DNA of 64,000 bases, taken from NCBI GenBank assembly GCA_964019135.1, contig OZ025260.1, forward strand, positions 37,181,373 to 37,245,372, in the 5' to 3' direction. The number at the start of each line of letters is the position of its first letter. Position 1 is the stretch's first letter. The notes below the pieces were generated by a model. It did no database searches. It saw only the letters and a list, made by a program, of their open reading frames with translations, and was not told the DNA's origin. Shown piece by piece: positions 46,403 to 58,795 of this stretch. The stretch comes from Arenicola marina (lineage: Eukaryota; Annelida; Polychaeta; Arenicolidae). The position numbers and the translations under genes were made by a program.

Positions 46403-46626
46403 AACTTTAGTAGTAATAAAGTTTTAACCTACCTATTATAGGTAGGTATTGTAATAACTTAATGTTAAATGTGAAATCAATGATCGAAACTTGATGATGC
46501 TGCTATACACAAGAAAGCTGCAGTTTCATTAATGCGAGTGTTAACGATCTGGGATACATGTTTCTTTAACGACGCGCCCTTTCAAAGAATACATATTATG
46601 CACTTATATTCATTCAATAAAAAAAC

Positions 46627-47345
46627 TTAGAGCCCAGTACAGGGACACAATGGGATCCAGAGATTACACAGTCCGCTGGGCCACGCTCCACGAGTCCTGC
46701 ACCCAGGCCCAGTACATGGACACAATGGGATCCAAAGATTACACAGTCCGCGGGGCCACGCTCCACGAGTCCTGCACCCAGGCCCAGTACATGGACACAA
46801 TGGGATCCCGAGGTTACACAGTCCGCTGGGCCACGCTCCTCGAGTCCTGCACCCAGGCCCAGTACAAGGACACAATGGGATCCAGAAATTACACAGTCCG
46901 CTGGGCCACGCTCCGCGAGTCCTGCACCCAGGCCCAGTACAGGGACACAATGGGATCCAGAGATTACACAGTCCGCGGGGCCACGCCGCTCCACGAGTCC
47001 TGCATCCAGGCCCAGTACAGGGACACAATGGGATCCAGAGATTACACAGTCCGCGGGGCCACGCCGCTCCACGAGTCCTGCATCCAGGCCCAGTACAGGG
47101 ACACAATGGGATCCAGAGATTACACAGTCCGCGGAGCCACGCTCCGCGAGTCCTGCACCCAGGCTCAGTGCATGGACACAATGGGATCCAGAGATTACAC
47201 AGTCCGCGGGGCCACGCCGCTCCACGAGTCCTGCACCCAGGCCCAGTACAGGGACACAATGGGATCCAGAGATTACACAGTCCGCTGGGCCACGCTCTGC
47301 GAGTCCTGTACCCAGGCCCAGGGACACAATAAGATCCAGATTTAG
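46627..47345. repeat. 75/78-bp tandem repeat, 9-10 copies
   Basis: Units starting acaatgggatcc at about 46647, 46722, 46797, 46872, 46947, 47025, 47103, 47178 and 47256. Spacing is 75 bp, or 78 bp where gcc is inserted in the ccacgccgctcc part. All unit lengths are multiples of three, so a 231-codon frame (+ strand) and a 237-codon frame (- strand) stay open. No splice sites or homology support translation. Confidence 0.93.
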
Positions 47346-48289
47346 CCAGCTGCTTCGGATTTGTAGATTAACTAGTCTCCGGGCGTTTCCCCGGAGGGAA
47401 GAAAACAGGATCCGGGATCGTAATAATCAAAGCGCTCTCCGGGAGACCTTCCTAAATACCGAGGGTCACGGAGTGTACCGAGCAACGGCAGTTATCGTCG
47501 GGAGACAGGGGAGGGGTGGGGCTGTGGCGGGGGTAGGGCGGTGGCGGCATGGGGGGGGGCGGGACAGTGGCGGGGGGGGGGGGGGGTTATCCAGAGGGAC
47601 CGGGGGGTATGGGCGCGGGGGCGGGGTGTTCAGTCCTGGCCAGTATAAAGGCTTGGGGGTGGGACTTACAGAGGGACAGCATTATTACTGCCTGGTATTA
47701 ATGGCTCTATCGGTCCGAGCGGAAATGCCATTAAGAACGGACAACATCAACTCAGATACTAAATCTTTCATCTTCATATAATGTGATATTTTTGCCAATG
47801 TGCAGCGACGCCGTCGTCACGCAAGACGTGTTGTATTTAATAAATAATTTACCGTTTTTCATTGAGGAGATTGCTTCGCCTTGATCCGGAACCACAGTTA
47901 ACAGGACAGTGGGACCTCGTGGCTTCATCATCTCACGTCACGGCCGCACGGGGGAGCCACCTGCTGGGTGGCTGCCTCATCTACATGCATGATGTCGCCA
48001 TCCTTCTAGGGGGGCAGTCCTTACCGGATAGCGTGGCAACAACTATAAAGCCCTCTGCATCTTTACTATTCCTGTTACTACCGTGTACTCACCATTACTA
48101 CATGAAAGTAGATTAATTCAAACGATCTAACAATAGCTACTAATTATTATATTAAATTGCAATATATTTAAAATACACCACCGTTTGTTTTATGGCATCA
48201 ACCACATTGCAATAAAATCTTCCGACAGAGGGAGTCACATCTTCTCATTTGCAGTACATGCCCACTGTAACGCATCCTTACGGGAGAGT
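47346..48289. other. Intergenic, no supported gene
   Basis: G-rich run at 47510-47590. An 84-codon frame at 47862 has no recognisable feature. Confidence 0.5.
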
Positions 48290-48538
48290 GTTATATAGTA
48301 ACACTCTTTAATTGGTTTAAACACATTTTTATTTGGCAATTGGAAAGCAGGCAAAGCCTATACAAATTTCTCTTGCTTGAAAAATAAGAAACATATATTA
48401 CAGGCAATCAACTTAATAAACTTATAGAATTAGTTCACTAAATGACACACTGCGATGGAATTTGTTGGCTCTCTCTGTGCATCGTAGTATGGCAAATGGC
48501 AAGAGAGTTCGTAAATATACGCGTTCCAACTAGCGAAA

Positions 48539-49108
48539 CTAGGTGTTAAAACGCCTTGTCTTTTCAATATACACATGTACAGCTTTAAATATTTCTAACA
48601 TTTCTTGCAAAGTTAAGTTGGCATTCCCGAACAAAATGGTTCCGAGTGTAAAACTTGTAATTTTCATTACATTTTGCAATAATCTGTCGCGTATGATAGT
48701 ATACATCGGACATTCTAAAAAATAGTGTGTGGTATCTTCACGAGGTGCGCCACATTTACATTGTTGATCATTAATTATACACATATCAAAAAGATGAGCC
48801 CTTAACTTACTACAATTCATTCTCAGTCGCGAGTGTACAACGTTCGTGCAGCGCCGGCCAAAGTTAAATAACTTGGTAGTCTCCCTCTTATGACAAATAT
48901 CCTTATTAACTAAGGCCTGTTTGAAAGTTTTATGGTCGCACATGGATCTTATATTGATAGGTAGTTCGTTCCAGAGCCCTATCACACTTGGTAGAAACGA
49001 GTTGTAATAAGAAGAAAGTCGCGTCTTAAAGGTCGTGACGTTTAATGGCAGAGCATTACGAAGCGCGTAGTGTGTTCTTTGTGTTACATTTTGAGGGAAA
49101 TATCGCAT
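48539..49108 (-). pseudogene. LINE ORF C-terminal part with Cys-His motif
   Basis: 189 codons: TFKTRLSSYYNSFLPSVIGL and WNELP, typical of the region after the polymerase in CR1/L2-type elements, then CKCGAPREDTTHYFLEC. It continues the polymerase in another frame; the switch is near 49100 (one frame reads YLCDISLKM then stop, the other RYFPQNVTQRT). Confidence 0.85.
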
Positions 49109-50830
49109 AAATAACTTGGGGCGTTCCCATAAAACATCTTGTGAAACAGTAACAATTGAAATCTTTTACGTCGAGCACTAAATGTTTCCCAACCGAGTTC
49201 TTGATAGATAAGCGAGTGACCAATGTGTTTAATCGCCCCGGATACAAGACGGCCTGCTCTGAGCTGAACGGCTTCTAGCCTGTCAGCGTCCGCCTGTGTG
49301 CAACCATCCCAAAGAATACATGCATATTCCATAGTGGGATGCACGAAGGTTTTGTACATTAAATCCAGCGTAGCTCGGTTTAACTTGTAACGCAGTCTGG
49401 ACAACACATCGACCCTTCTACTCGCCTTAAGACACATGTCACTGATATGAGATGACCATGTGAGTTTAGAGTTCAAGGTTACGCCAAGATGTTTATGCTG
49501 GTTAGTATTTTGTAAAACTTCGCCTCCCATTTGCAATGGCGGTAAATCAGTTATGGGTTTATTGGATATGGTCATAGATTTTGTCTTAGGTGCGCTAAAC
49601 GTTACAAACCACTGCGAGGCCCAGGACTCCATTTTTTGCAAATCACAGTTTAACATATCAGTTCCATCATCCAATTGATCATCATCGTCTACAATGACAT
49701 ATACAGTTGTGTCGTCAGCGAAAAGTCTAATTTTTGACTGTATCCCGTCGACGATATCGTTGATATAAACTAAGAATAAAAGAGGACCCAGGACTGATCC
49801 CTGTGGAACCCCCGCTTGGATATGACCCAGAGGAGACGCTGCGCCATCAATCACCACACTCTGATACCTGTCATCGAGGTAGTTTTTAAACCAGTTCAGA
49901 AGTCTGCCAGTAATTCCAATACGCTCAAGTTTGTGGATAAGACCAACGTGCCACACACGATCAAATGCCTTTGATATATCGCAGAACACAACACGGACAA
50001 TCTTGCGTTTGTCTAAAGCCTCACTAAATATATGATATAGATGGACAAGCTGGTTAACCGTGCTGTCGCCTGGTATAAACCCAGACTGAAGTCTAGAGAG
50101 TATTTCATTGTCACGCAGATAGTTAAACGTATGTTTAAATATAATCCTTTCGAACAGCTTCCCGGTACAGCTTAATAGCGAGACTAGCCTATAGTTGTCG
50201 ACTAGGCTTCTATTACCTTTTTTGAATATGGGGATAACGCTTGCTTGCTTCCACAGACGAGGCATCTTGCAATCCTTCAGGCATTCATTAAACAATATCA
50301 TGAGCGGCTCGCTTATACAAGAGCCGGCTTCGCGTAACATTCGAGGGCTAATCCCATCAGGACCACAGGCTTTCTTTATATCTATGCATTTTAGCAGATC
50401 GACTATTTCGTCCTGTGTAACAGAGATGTTATTTAAACCCGTGAGCATACAACCACCATCTGTGTCTAGGCTGACACGCTCACTTACATCGAGAGTTGAA
50501 TGGGATAAAAAGTAGTTATTAAACATAGATGCTTTAGTGTGAGGATTGGACTCAGCTCGACCATCAGCCTGTAAGACTGGGTACCCGCAACTATCATTTA
50601 TGCCAAGCATTTGTTTGGAGATGCGCCACCATTTCTTTGGCGTCACAGAGCTTGATTCGTTCAATACACATTCTAAATCATACAAGTATGTAGCTTTTGC
50701 CTCCCTTAAGTTTGTGATATATTCGTTACGCCGTCTTCTGTACTCTGCCCAGTCCGTGTCTCTACTGGACTTCCGTGCTTTACCATGAAGCCTGTCAAGA
50801 GCCCTCTTTTTACATCTAAGTTCCTTATTA
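49084..50830 (-). pseudogene. LINE reverse transcriptase part
   Basis: Open from about 50830 to the stop at 49084 (533 codons from the first start-like codon at 50685). Motifs: KKACGPDGISPRML, NYRLVSLLSCTGKLFERI, VVFCDISKAFDRVWH (first catalytic Asp), AGVPQGSVLGPLLFLVYIND, LFADDTTVYV (catalytic FADD), and HKHLGVTLNSKLTWSSHI of the thumb. The upstream linker (RRRRNEYITNLREAKATYLY) is in the same frame. Confidence 0.9.
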
Positions 50831-51121
50831 AAAATGGTTTATCCTTCGGACGAATAGTAACTACCTTGTTTGGAATGAAATCTGTACACAAGCTGAGAAA
50901 CTGCGACGTCCACGCCTCACACATAGTATCTGGGTCCCCGGACAGAAAGCATTCGCTCCAGTCCGTATGTGACAGAGCTTCAAGGAACTGATCAAAGTCG
51001 GCTTTGTCATAATGCCAAACCTTGCGTTTGTAGCATTTGGTCGTATGCGATTAAAAACTGAGTTCACAAACAATCACAGAGTGGTCACTAGTGGTGACTG
51101 GTGTGAGAATGTCAACATTCT

Positions 51122-51937
51122 TTACGAGGTCAGTCGGGGTGCTTCAAACTGGTCTAAAATGGACTTTGAACGAGCGGTAACGCGCGTAGGCTTGTCTACA
51201 TGGATCATCATGTGATTATTGTTTGCCAAAGTGAGCATATGCAAATTATGACTTGGGTTTGTTACTTCGTCTGCATTAAGTTCACCTGTCAATAGATTGT
51301 TACAGTCGAGATAGCTCTTGGCGTTGTCAACGTTGATTTGAAGTGTGTCCCAGAACCCCACAGGAGAACTTGGAGAGCTATAAATCCCACAAAATAAGAA
51401 CTTGTTATTGCCTATGAGACATTCTAACCAAATGCTCTCGATATCCCCTGCCTCAAGATCAGTTCTACGTGTGGCCAGTATACCATCAGAGACCCATACC
51501 AAAACTCCGCCCCAGGTCCCTGCTATTCGATCTCGGCGAAATGGCTGTTGGTAACCTGAAAGACTAAGATCGACAATAGAAGCCGGATTTAAGTGCGTTT
51601 CAGTGATGCAAATAATATCGTGGCTACCAACAAAGTTCGCAGTAACATAGTTCATTTCATCGTCTTGCAAGCCGTTCACGTTCGCATGACACACAGAAAC
51701 AGCTCTGCCAGACTGGACTCTGGGATCCCGACCTGGGGTGGGACCAGGATTCATGGCAATGTCGCCCGAACATAGTCGCGTTTTTACAGAGGACACGTGT
51801 CCCAGCAGCTTCTCACATTGGGTCGGACACATTACATCGGGCATCTCGCACATAGTCCAAGGAAAAATAAAGAGCAGAAGACTAAATCGAGTTGAACACA
51901 AGAGAGTAAAGTACAGCAGTACATAGTAACAGGACAT
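51122..51937 (-). pseudogene. LINE N-terminus, 2A-like peptide and endonuclease part
   Basis: The frame is open from 52093, but the Met at 51937 is a better start because a signal-like hydrophobic run (YYVLLYFTLL, FSLLLFIFPW) follows it directly. Then come the 2A-like peptide and the endonuclease: CHANVNGL, CITETHLNP (catalytic Glu), WGGVLVWV, FCGIYSSPSSP and LLTGELNAD. The last normally reads GDFNAD, so the catalytic Asp is replaced by Glu. The frame breaks after SILDQF. Confidence 0.85.
51740..51766 (-). other. 2A-like ribosome-skipping motif
   Basis: Encodes GDIAMNPGP followed by T. The 2A consensus is D-(V/I)-E-x-N-P-G-P; here the Glu is Ala, the rest fits. 2A-like peptides are known at the N-terminus of several APE-type non-LTR elements. 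The substitution may weaken it. Confidence 0.75.
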
Positions 51938-52153
51938 CGGTAGGTCGCTTCGTGAATGTACATGTAACGGCCGTGTACTAATAATGAAATATGTAGCATG
52001 GCGGCTATCGATTAAATACCGGAATAACGTGTCCTGAGGTAGATAGTAGGGTGAAGGGTGGGTGAAGGGGTGGGGGGGGGGGGGCTCAGTCACGTCAACA
52101 CGTCACATTAATTATGATCGTCACATTGACTTGCGTCTGAATTTGGATTCGCC

Positions 52154-54835
52154 AAGGGGGAAGTGCCAATGTGGAAGCGCCAAGAGGGAAGTGCCAATGT
52201 GGAAACCCCAAGGGGGAAGTGCCAATGTGGTAGCGCCAAGGGGGAAGTGCCAATATGAAAGCGCCAAAGGGGGAATTGCCAATGTGAAAGAGCCAAGGGG
52301 GAATTGCCAAAGTGGAAGCGACAAGGGGGAAGTGCCAATGTGGAAGCGCCAAGAGGGAAGTGCCAATGTGGAAGCCCCAAGGGGGAAGTGCCAATGTGGA
52401 AGCGCCAAGGGGGAAGCGCCAATGTGGAAGCGCCAATGTGGAAGCGCCAATGTGGAAGTGCCAAGGGGGAAGTGCCAATGTGGAAGCGCCAAGGGGTAAG
52501 TGCCAATGTGGAAGCGCCAAGAGGGAAGTGCCAATGTGGAAGCCCCAAGGGGGAAGTGCCAATGTGGAAGCGCCAATGTGGAAGCGCCAATGTGGAAGCG
52601 CCAAGGGGGAAGGGCCAATGTGGAAGCGCCAAGGGGGAATTGCCAATGCGGAAGCGCCAATGTGGAAGCGCCAATGTGGAAGTGCCAAGGGGGAAGTGCA
52701 AATGTGGAAGTGCCAATGTGGAAGTGCCAAGGGGGAAGTGCCAATGTGAAAGCGCCAAGAGGGAAGTGCCAATGTGGAAGCGCCAATGTGGCAGCGCCAA
52801 GGGGGGTGCGAAAGTGGAAGCGCCAATGTGGAGGCGCCGAGAGGGAAGTGCCAATGTGGTAGCGCCAATGTGGAAGCGCCAAGGGCGAAGTGCCAATGTG
52901 GAAGTGCCAAGGAGAAGTGCCAATGTGGAAGCGCCAAGTGGGAAGTGACACTGTGGTAGAGCCAAGGGGGAAGTGCCACTGTGGTAGAGCCAAGGCGGAA
53001 GTGCCAATGTGGAAGAGCCAAGGGGGAAGCGCCAATGTGGAAGCGCCAAGGGAGAAGTGCCAATGTGGAAGTGCCAAGGAGAAGTGCCAATGTGGAAGCG
53101 CCAAGAGGGAAGTGCCAATGTGGAAGTGCCAAGGAGAAATGCCAATGTAGAAGCGCCAAGAGGGAAGTGCCAATGTGGAAGTGCCAAGGAGAAGTGCCAC
53201 TGTGGTAGAGCCAAGGGGGAAGTGCTACTGTGGAAGAGCCAAGGGGGAAGTGCCAATGTGGAAGCGCCAAGTGGAAAGTGCCACTGTGGTAGAGCCAAGG
53301 GGGAAGTGCCACTGTGGTAGAGCCAAGGGGGAAGCGCCAATGTGGAAGCGCCAAGGGGGAAGTGCCAATGTGGAAGTGCCAAGGAGAAGTGCCAATGTGG
53401 AAGCGCCACGTGGGAAGTGCCACTGTGGTAGAGCCAAGAGGGAAGTGCCAATGTGGAAGTGCCAAGGAGAAATGCCAATGTAGAAGCGCCAAGGGGGAAG
53501 TGCCAATGTGGAAGCGCCAAGTGGGAAGTGCCACTGTGGTAGAGCCAAGGGGGAAGTGCTACTGTGGAAGAGCCAAGGGGGAAGTGCCAATGTGGAAGCG
53601 CCAAGTGGAAAGTGCCACTGTGGTAGAGCCAAGGGGGAAGTGCCACTGTGGTAGAGCCAATGTGGAAGCGCCAATGTGGAAGCGCCAAGGGGGAAGTGCC
53701 AATGTGGAAGTGCCAAGGAGAAGTGCCAATGTGGAAGCGCCACGTGGGAAGTGCCACTGTGGTAGAGCCAAGGGGGAAGTGCCAATGTGGAAGGGCCAAG
53801 GAGAAGTGCCAATGTGGAAGAGCCAAGGGGGAAGTGCCAATGTGGAAGAGCCAAGGGGGAAGTGCCAATGTGGAAGGGCCAAGGAGAAGTGCCAATGTGG
53901 AAGAGCCAAGGGGGAAGTGCCACTGTGGTAGAGCCAAGGGGGAAGTGCCAATGTGGAAGGGCCAAGGAGAAGTGCCAATGTGGAAGAGCCAAGGGGGAAG
54001 TGCCACTGTGGTAGAGCCAAGGGGGAAGTGCCAATGTGGAAGGGCCAAGGAGAAGTGCCAATGTGGAAGCGCCACGTGGGAAGTGCCACTGTGGTAGAGC
54101 CAAGGGGGAAGTGCCAATGTGGAAGGGCCAAGGAGAAGTGCCAATGTGGAAGAGCCAAGAGGGAAGTGCCACTGTGGTAGAGCCAAGGGGGAAGTGCCAA
54201 TGTGGAAGGGCCAAGGAGAAGTGCCAATGTGGAAGAGCCAAGGGGGAAGTGCCACTGTGGTAGAGCCAAGGGGGAAGTGCCAATGTGGAAGTGCCAAGGA
54301 GAAGTGCCAATGTGGAAGCGCCACGTGGGAAGTGCCACTGTGGTAGAGCCAAGGGGGAAGTGCCAATGTGGAAGGGCCAAGGAGAAGTGCCAATGTGGAA
54401 GAGCCAAGGGGGAAGTGCCACTGTGGTAGAGCCAAGGGGGAAGTGCCAATGTGGAAGGGCCAAGGAGAAGTGCCAATGTGGAAGAGCCAAGGGGGAAGTG
54501 CCACTGTGGTAGAGCCAAGGGGGAAGTGCCAATGTGGAAGTGCCAAGGAGAAGTGCCAATGTGGAAGCGCCACGTGGGAAGTGCCACTGTGGTAGAGCCA
54601 AGGGGGAAGTGCCAATGTGGAAGGGCTAAGGAGAAGTGCCAATGTAGAAGAGCCAAGGGGGAAGTGCCACTGTGGAAGGGCCAAGGAGAAGTGCCAATGT
54701 GGAAGAGCCAAGGGGGAAGTGCCACTGTGGTAGAGCCAAGGGGGAAGTGCCAATGTGGAAGGGCCAAGGAGAAGTGCCAATGTGGAAGCGCCACGTGGGA
54801 AGTGCCACTGTGGTAGAGCCAAGGGGGAAGTGCCA
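52154..54835. repeat. 28-bp minisatellite with 83- and 249-bp higher-order units
   Basis: Monomer agtgccaatgtggaagcgcc plus aaggggga. From about 53700 to 54835 three monomer types (gggccaaggagaa, gagccaaggggga, cactgtggtagagcc) form an 83-bp unit. The variant cgccacgtggga recurs every third 83-bp unit (54068, 54318, 54568), a 249-250-bp second level. The left part is less ordered. Open frames of up to 1184 codons are artefacts. Confidence 0.96.
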
Positions 54836-54879
54836 CTGTGACAGCAATCACGTAGGTGTAGCATTGTGGCATTGCTAAA

Positions 54880-55575
54880 GAGGAGGAACCAATGAATAAC
54901 AGCCAATGTGAACGTGCCATGTGTGACACCATTGTCAATGTGCCAATGTGAAAGCCCCAGTGAAAGTGCCAATGTGAAAGTGCCAATGTGAAAGCACCAA
55001 TGTGAAAGTGCCAATGTGAAAGCCCCAGTGAAAGTGCCAATGTGGAAGCACCAATGTGAAAGTGCCAATGTGAAAGTACCATTGAAAGTGCCAATGTGAA
55101 AGTGCCAATATGGAAGCACCAATGTGAAAGTGCCAATGTAAAAGCACCATTGAAAGTGCCAATGTGAAAGCACCAGTGCAAAGTGCCAGTGTAGAAGCAC
55201 CAGTGAAAATGCTAATGTGAAAGTGTCACTGTGGAAGCACCAGTAAAAGTACCAATGTGCAAGCACCAGTGAAAGTGCCAATGTGAAAGCACCAATGAAA
55301 GTGCCAATGTGAAAGTGCCAATGTGGGAGCACCAGTGAAAGTACCAATGTGAAAGCACCAGTGAAAGTGACAATGTGGGAGCACCAGTGAAAGTGCCAAT
55401 GTGAAAGCACCAGTGAAAGTGCCAATGTGGAAGCACTAGTGAAAGTGCCAATGTGATAGTGCCAATGTGAGAGTGCAAATGTGATAGTGACAAGGTGATA
55501 TTGCAAATGAGATATTGCCAATGTGACAGTGCCAACGTGATAGTGCCAATGTGGAAGCACCACTATGATAGTGCC
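54880..55575. repeat. Diverged extension of the same repeat
   Basis: Units such as agtgccaatgtgaaagcacc, with variable length and many substitutions. Probably an older part of the array. It joins 52154-54835 through a short unique stretch at 54840-54930. Confidence 0.85.
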
Positions 55576-56640
55576 CCCCCCCCCGCCCCCGCTGCCAGCA
55601 GGAAGATGAGAGCACGAAAGCCTCGAAAGCCTCGCGAGCCGCTCACCCAGCGTGATACCCACCGTAGAGACAAAGAGGGGGCACCCCCGACCCTCAGTTC
55701 AGCCGGTGGGTGAGGAGGGTTGGGGGTGGATGCTGGCATTGTGGGGTTAGGGAGGGGTGAGCGTGGAGGGGAGGCGCGGGAGAGGACAGGGGAGGGGGTG
55801 GAGGTGCAGGATGAGAAGCTGACTATTGTTGTTGGCGGTCGTCGACAGGTTCTATCGCCATTCCCATCAGTAGACATCCCCCCTCAGCATCCACAGACCA
55901 GAGACCACAGGGTCCAGAGCAAACAGCGTGACGTGAAAGAGGGTAAAAACACCGGTCCGGTCGACTTACGGCCTGTTAATGTCATCTTCCACACTTCTCC
56001 CCGTCACGAGGGTTTCTGTACCTTCTCCAACTGCTATTATTTGCACAACGTTATCCCAACTTCACACACCCCCTCCCTCTCCCACTCTCCCCCATACACC
56101 TCACACCCGCCACCGGCGCACACAACCCCCACCCCCACCCTCTCCCCCCTGGCACTTCCGTCGACATCCTGGAGCGAGAATAAGCACGCTGTTATCTCCT
56201 CGCCCATCTTGTGTCCTTTTCCCCTCCTTAGCCCAGTCTTTTTTTTTGTAAGCGCCACCATCACGCCCCCCCCCCCCCATCTCCATCCCCTCCCACCACG
56301 CCCTTTTCCTTACCCCTAATCTATGACTTGCCCTCAATGCTCCCACAGCGCTGAAACCTGCGCCGCCCTCCCCCCAACCCCGGCCCCCTAACGTCGATCC
56401 AACCCCCCCCCCCCCCAACTACTTTCCGGTCGTGATTCTTCTTTCACACCCCCCCCCCTCCTGCCCACCTCCCTTCTATGACAACAGCCTCACTCCCCTC
56501 ACTATGCTACGTAAGCCATACCCGGACCCGCTCCTGCTAAAATATACTTATGGTGTGTGTAAACGGGCTCAGTCACTGCTATCCTACCATCTACTATCTT
56601 CTATGTCAGGGGTGAGTACCGACAGCTATAGTCGAGCGTC
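55576..56640. other. Intergenic, C-rich, no supported gene
   Basis: Many C-runs (55575, 56266, 56404, 56448). Proline- and serine-rich open frames are compositional. Confidence 0.5.
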
Positions 56641-56644
56641 TCTT

Positions 56645-56673
56645 TAAGACGAAAATCTACGATTTTCGTCTTA
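56645..56673. other. Perfect 13-bp hairpin, 3-base loop
   Basis: taagacgaaaatc at 56645-56657 and gattttcgtctta at 56661-56673. It may mark the left end of the composite repeat that follows. Confidence 0.85.
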
Positions 56674-56687
56674 TGTCGGTGTGTTCG

Positions 56688-56689
<2 letters not shown>

Positions 56690-56726
<37 letters not shown>

Positions 56727-56727
56727 G
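56690..56727. repeat. GTCT tetranucleotide microsatellite
   Basis: About nine uninterrupted tgtc units. Confidence 0.95.
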
Positions 56728-58714
56728 GAGCATTATCTGTCGAATGCCTAAAGATATCGTTCTCTTCTTTTACCAAAACATTCCGACAGCCAATCGACAG
56801 GTCAAGTTCGTGAATGGGCAATATAACTCAAAGGTCAAGGTCACGATGACGTCATACGTCCAAAACACATTTTCCGCTCTAGCTCTCTTAATATTGCAGT
56901 TAGAGAGCCGCAATTAGTGTCAAAATACTCAGCTCCTCAAAGTCTTTCTCGTTACTGACATCAGATTTGATGTAGGATGAAAAGTTTTCGCGCCACGGGC
57001 TCTTGAAAATTGACAACTTTGGATTTTTTTTTTTTTTTTACAAAGTTTGAGATATCGACTTCTCCTTCTGCATAGATAATGCCACGGCCTACCGTCAGAC
57101 CAAGTTTGTAGATGGGCAATCTAGGTCAAAGGTCAAGGTCACAGGAATTTTTCACATTTCGCTTAACCATTGAAAGATAGGACCAAAAATCGGAAAAATC
57201 ACTACTACTGTCTTAGTTTTCATCTAATGACGCTCACCATTATTTCTGTTATTGGGCCCATAGGTACGTTATATATCGCCTCAAAATTGTAAAAATCGCC
57301 CGAATAGTTTTCCCGCTAAAAATTCCCAAAGTTTAACATGGGATCCTACGGCAGCATTTTGGCGGGAAAGTGGTCTCAATTTCTCCGTGAAGGGCACAAG
57401 TGAGACAAACGTCACCTGGCGTGATACATGACATTAGTAATTGGGCACGAATGACTATATTGGTCAAGGTCACGCTTCCAAGGTCAAGGTCGCAGCAAGG
57501 TCAAGGACACGAAACATGTGTTCCCGCGTAACTTCGTTAATATCGCGTCTAGAGATTCGTTGTTTGTTGGAGAGTATTCTGCGGAGAGAGGCGGACACGC
57601 ATGACTGGCTCAAATGTTTCCGGATACTGAACGATTTTCGAGTAATCGGCCAATCTATATTCAGCGTACGTGTCAAGTGGCGTTTTGAACTTTGCAAGAC
57701 CATAACTCGGTTAATATTTGAGATAGGGAGCCCAGATTTGGCATGAATGGAGAGAGAAATGTGAGCTAGACTTATGAAACCCACCTCAGAAATGCTCTAG
57801 GACGCTTAGTTTGGCCACTAGAGCGCTCACAAGAGGTGCACCCCCCTCCATGCCGACGCTCCCATTATGAGTCAACGGCGATATGGACCGGCACTCTTTC
57901 GGGGTTGCGATGGCCGCCGTTCGCTTAATAGCGACGCTAGAGAGTCGGGATTAGTTGCAAACGACGGGCAAACGACGGGCAAACGTCGACTTGGATATGG
58001 AAACCGCCTTCACATTTTGCCTATCACGCATAGTTTTCCCGCTAAAAATTCCCAAAGTTTAACATGGGACCATACGGGAGCATTTTGGCGGGAAAATGAC
58101 CTCCCCAATTTCTCCATGAAGGGGACATCTCAGACAAACGACACCTTGCGTGAAACATGACAGTAGTATTTGGGCGGAAAGTACTATATTGATCAAGGTT
58201 ACGCTTCCAAGGTCAAGGTCACGGCAATGTCAAGGTCACGGCAAGGTCAAGTTCAAGGTCACGAAACATGTTTTCGAGCGTAACTCCGTTAATATTGGGT
58301 CTACAGATCCACGGTTTGTTTCAGAATATTCTTCAGAGACAGGCGCAAAAGTAATGTGCCCTCAGATTTCACCTCACATTTATAGTTTTGGAATTATTGG
58401 ATCATCAAATTGTAACCTAATAAAAATTACCTATATGTGGTGCAATATGTACCAATATTACTAATATCATGTGTGCTAAATTCCAACGAAATCGAACCAG
58501 CAGTTTGGACGCAAAGAAATAATCAAAACATTAACATGGCCAATCCCATTATAAAGATATGACGCGTGAGTACGCAATGACGTTTCGGCCTATCCCCCAA
58601 TGTTGTCGCTAGCCCTTTGCAATTTTATTGTCAAAAAGGGACGCCAGCAGGCCGACTGTTTCATCAACCGAAATGTGTTTCCAGCATAAAAACGAAAAAA
58701 TATTAATAATAGGT

Positions 58715-58795
58715 ACCCAGTTGGGTTTGAACACCCAACCTTCATGCCCAATGTCGAACGCCTTATCCACTACGCCAAAGTGCCGCGTTGTACGT
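58715..58795 (-). mobile_element. tRNA-like SINE head
   Basis: On the minus strand box A-like ggcgtagtggataaggcg and box B-like ggtgttcaaaccc. The T-arm stem (ttggg/cccaa) pairs, but acceptor and anticodon stems do not. It is therefore read as SINE-derived and not as a tRNA gene. Confidence 0.5.

Larger units (their letters stand above)
48290..52094 (-). mobile_element. CR1/L2-like (jockey superfamily) LINE with N-terminal 2A-like motif
   Basis: Minus-strand element of about 3.8 kb: N-terminal hydrophobic segment and 2A-like peptide, endonuclease, reverse transcriptase, C-terminal Cys-His motif, and a 3' untranslated part ending near 48290 with aataaaaatgtgtttaaacc (minus strand). I count about three frameshifts (near 51150, 50830 and 49100) and one nonsense codon (near 51050), so it is dead but not old. 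Clade choice rests on the AGVPQGSVLGPLLFLVYIND and FADDTTVY motifs. No target duplication was found. Confidence 0.85.

Noticed and set aside
47862-48116. 84-codon frame with hydrophobic tail
   Set aside because: No domain, no clear splice sites, and composition like the flanks.
52108-55662. 1184-codon open frame and its smaller relatives
   Set aside because: It lies in the 28-bp array and its diverged extension; near-identical open frames exist on both strands and in several frames. No codon-level constraint seen.
58715-58795. Genuine tRNA gene
   Set aside because: Box A and B are present but acceptor and anticodon stems do not pair. The same holds for the heads at 15090, 34304, 59345, 60165 and 61853.
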